The notes below the pieces were generated by a model. The model made no database searches and was not told the DNA's origin. It saw only the letters and a program-made list of their open reading frames with translations. A DNA stretch of 6,370 nt, taken from NCBI GenBank assembly GCA_900552735.1, contig USBA01000112.1, positions 1 to 6,370 of the forward strand, in the 5' to 3' direction. This document shows, one piece after another, positions 5,146-6,370 of this stretch (within the stretch, counting starts at the first letter, position 1; each line of letters begins with the position of its first letter). Source of the stretch: an uncultured Collinsella sp. Lineage in GTDB: Bacteria > Actinomycetota > Coriobacteriia > Coriobacteriales > Coriobacteriaceae. A program made the translations under genes and the position numbers.

Positions 5146-6261
5146 ATGGCCGAACTCACGCCGCGCATGAAGGAGCTCGTCCAGCCCTACTTGGCCGGTA
5201 TTGAGCCCTACGATCCCAACTTTACGCCCACGCGCATCAATCTTTCGGCCAACGAGAACACCTATCCCGTACCTGCTGGCGTGCGCGAGGCAATCGACGC
5301 GGCTTTGGCTGCCACGCCGCTCAACCGCTATCCCGATCCCATGTCCAACGACCTGCGCGATGAGCTTGCTGCCTGGCATGGCGTGGCGCGTGAGAATATT
5401 TGCGTGGGAAACGGCGGCGATGAGCTGCTCTATAACTACCTGCTGGCGTTTGGCGGCGCGGGGAGGACCCTGCTCAACTGCCCGCCGTGCTTTAGCGAGT
5501 ATGCCTTCTTTGCGTCTCTGTCCCAGACCGAGGTGCGCGACGTGTGGCGTGATCCGACGAGCTTTGAGCTCGACCAGGTAGCCATGCTCGCCGCGGCGCC
5601 GGAGTGCAACCTGGCCATCGTGACCTCGCCCAATAACCCCACGGGTGACGTGGCGCCGCTCGACTTTGTCGCGGCCCTGTGCGATGCGTGCCCCGGCATG
5701 GTTATGGTCGACGAGGCCTACGTCGAGTTTGCCGACGATTCGTTTGGCGCGGCCACCACGGCGCAGGGCCTTATCGCCAAGCATCCCAACCTGGTGATTC
5801 TGCACACGCTTTCCAAGGCGTTTGGCGCCGCCGGCACGCGCTTGGGCTACGTGATTGCGGCGCCCGAGGTTGTCGAGGTGTTCGCGGCGATTCGCCAGAT
5901 TTACTCAGTTAACGTGCTGAGCCAGGCGGCGGCGCTTGCCTGCGTGCGTGCCCGCGATGCGTACGCGCCCGTGGTGGCACAGGTTGCATCCGAGCGCGAG
6001 CGCGAACTGTGCGCCCTGCGCGCAACGGCTGCCGGGGGTCTGCCCGTGGAGGCGTGGCCGAGCGCGGCGAACTTTGTGCTCGTGCGCACGCCGCATGCCA
6101 CGCGCGTGCGCGAGCGTCTGCGCGACGAGTATTCGATTTTGGTGCGCGACTTTAGCTACGCGCCGGGGCTCGCGGACTGCCTACGCATTACCGTGGGTAC
6201 CCCGCAGGAAAACGACGAGGTGCTGGCTGCGTTTGCCGCGCTGGTGAAGGAGGAGATGTAG
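5146..6261 (+). CDS. hisC: histidinol-phosphate aminotransferase
   Basis: A PLP-dependent class I/II aminotransferase that converts imidazole-acetol phosphate and glutamate to histidinol phosphate and 2-oxoglutarate. Its 371 residues are close to the normal length. Visible motifs are NLSANENTYPVP at 32-43 and NRYPDP at 60-65 (typical of HisC), GNGGDELL at 88-95, SPNNPTG at 161-167 with Asn164, VDEAYVEF at 188-195 with Asp189 and Tyr192, and the PLP-binding SKAFGAAGTRLGY at 223-235 with Schiff-base Lys224 and Arg232. The substrate-carboxylate arginine is Arg347 in LRITVG. The combination NENTYPVP plus a his-operon position favours HisC over the related CobD or aromatic aminotransferases. The stop codon directly abuts the hisB ATG. 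Confidence 0.97.
   Translation: MAELTPRMKELVQPYLAGIEPYDPNFTPTRINLSANENTYPVPAGVREAIDAALAATPLNRYPDPMSNDLRDELAAWHGVARENICVGNGGDELLYNYLLAFGGAGRTLLNCPPCFSEYAFFASLSQTEVRDVWRDPTSFELDQVAMLAAAPECNLAIVTSPNNPTGDVAPLDFVAALCDACPGMVMVDEAYVEFADDSFGAATTAQGLIAKHPNLVILHTLSKAFGAAGTRLGYVIAAPEVVEVFAAIRQIYSVNVLSQAAALACVRARDAYAPVVAQVASERERELCALRATAAGGLPVEAWPSAANFVLVRTPHATRVRERLRDEYSILVRDFSYAPGLADCLRITVGTPQENDEVLAAFAALVKEEM
6247..6254 (+). promoter_or_regulatory. ribosome binding site of hisB inside the end of hisC
   Basis: AAGGAGGA is an almost perfect Shine-Dalgarno sequence 7 nt before ATG at 6262, embedded in the last codons of hisC. It is the strongest site in the window and fixes the hisB start. Confidence 0.85.
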
Positions 6262-6370
6262 ATGGACCGCTATGCCGAGGTGACCCGCAAGACGGGCGAG
6301 ACCGACATTGTCGTAAAGCTCGACCTGGACGGAAGCGGCGTGTGCGATATCTCGACCGGCGTGCCGTTTT
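6262..6370 (+). CDS. hisB: imidazoleglycerol-phosphate dehydratase, N-terminal 36 codons (3' end outside window)
   Basis: HisB dehydrates imidazoleglycerol phosphate to imidazole-acetol phosphate, the substrate of HisC. Only the first 36 residues are inside the window. They match the start of the monofunctional dehydratase: RYAEVTRKTGETDI at 3-16, LDLDGSGVCDISTGVPF at 20-36, just short of the FxDHML metal-binding motif expected next. There is no N-terminal HAD-type histidinol-phosphatase domain of the kind fused in E. coli HisB, so another histidinol phosphatase should be encoded elsewhere. It follows hisC with no intergenic base. Confidence 0.93.
   Translation, partial: MDRYAEVTRKTGETDIVVKLDLDGSGVCDISTGVPF

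Noticed and set aside
2313..5168. A 951-codon open frame on the - strand opposite hisZG and hisD
   Set aside because: It lies antisense to two genes with intact catalytic motifs. Long antisense frames are expected in G+C-rich DNA where stop codons are rare, and its sequence is rich in Arg, Gly and His with no recognisable domain.
4930..5805. A 291-codon - strand frame opposite hisD and hisC
   Set aside because: It is antisense to well-recognised his genes and has no domain of its own, so it is a shadow of their codon bias.

Overview
The window suggests a high-G+C gut actinobacterium of the Coriobacteriia, with Collinsella as my best guess. This rests on the strong GCC/CGC/GAG codon preference, a mannose-family PTS beside a sugar isomerase gene, and the style of the histidine operon. 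The genus is an inference from general recall, not from a database comparison. All genes recognised read on the + strand.

Bases 3-1443 are the end of a sugar-uptake locus. They hold the last 173 residues of a mannose-family PTS IID membrane subunit, then a terminator-like hairpin, then a complete TIM-barrel sugar isomerase/epimerase that resembles fructoselysine 3-epimerase (FrlC) by eye. Together they suggest import and processing of a sugar or sugar-amine. Fructoselysine-type Amadori compounds are a testable candidate.

Bases 1444-1901 contain no credible gene. Most of the gap is a very regular array of imperfect hairpin repeats at 1497-1759. It has four complete units and one half unit with an exact 62-nt period: 15-nt arm, 14-nt loop, 15-nt arm, 18-nt spacer. 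It is followed by a small hairpin, a weak candidate promoter and a perfect 11-bp inverted repeat just ahead of the histidine operon.

Bases 1902-6370 are the start of a histidine biosynthesis operon: a fused hisZ-hisG gene, hisD, hisC and the first 36 codons of hisB. HisZ-HisG makes phosphoribosyl-ATP (step 1), HisB dehydrates imidazoleglycerol phosphate, HisC transaminates imidazole-acetol phosphate, and HisD oxidises histidinol to histidine. hisD-hisC-hisB are packed with 0-1 nt between genes. A 105-nt gap with a stem-loop separates hisZG from hisD. The most noteworthy items are the 62-nt array, the HisZ-HisG fusion and the FrlC-like gene next to a PTS.
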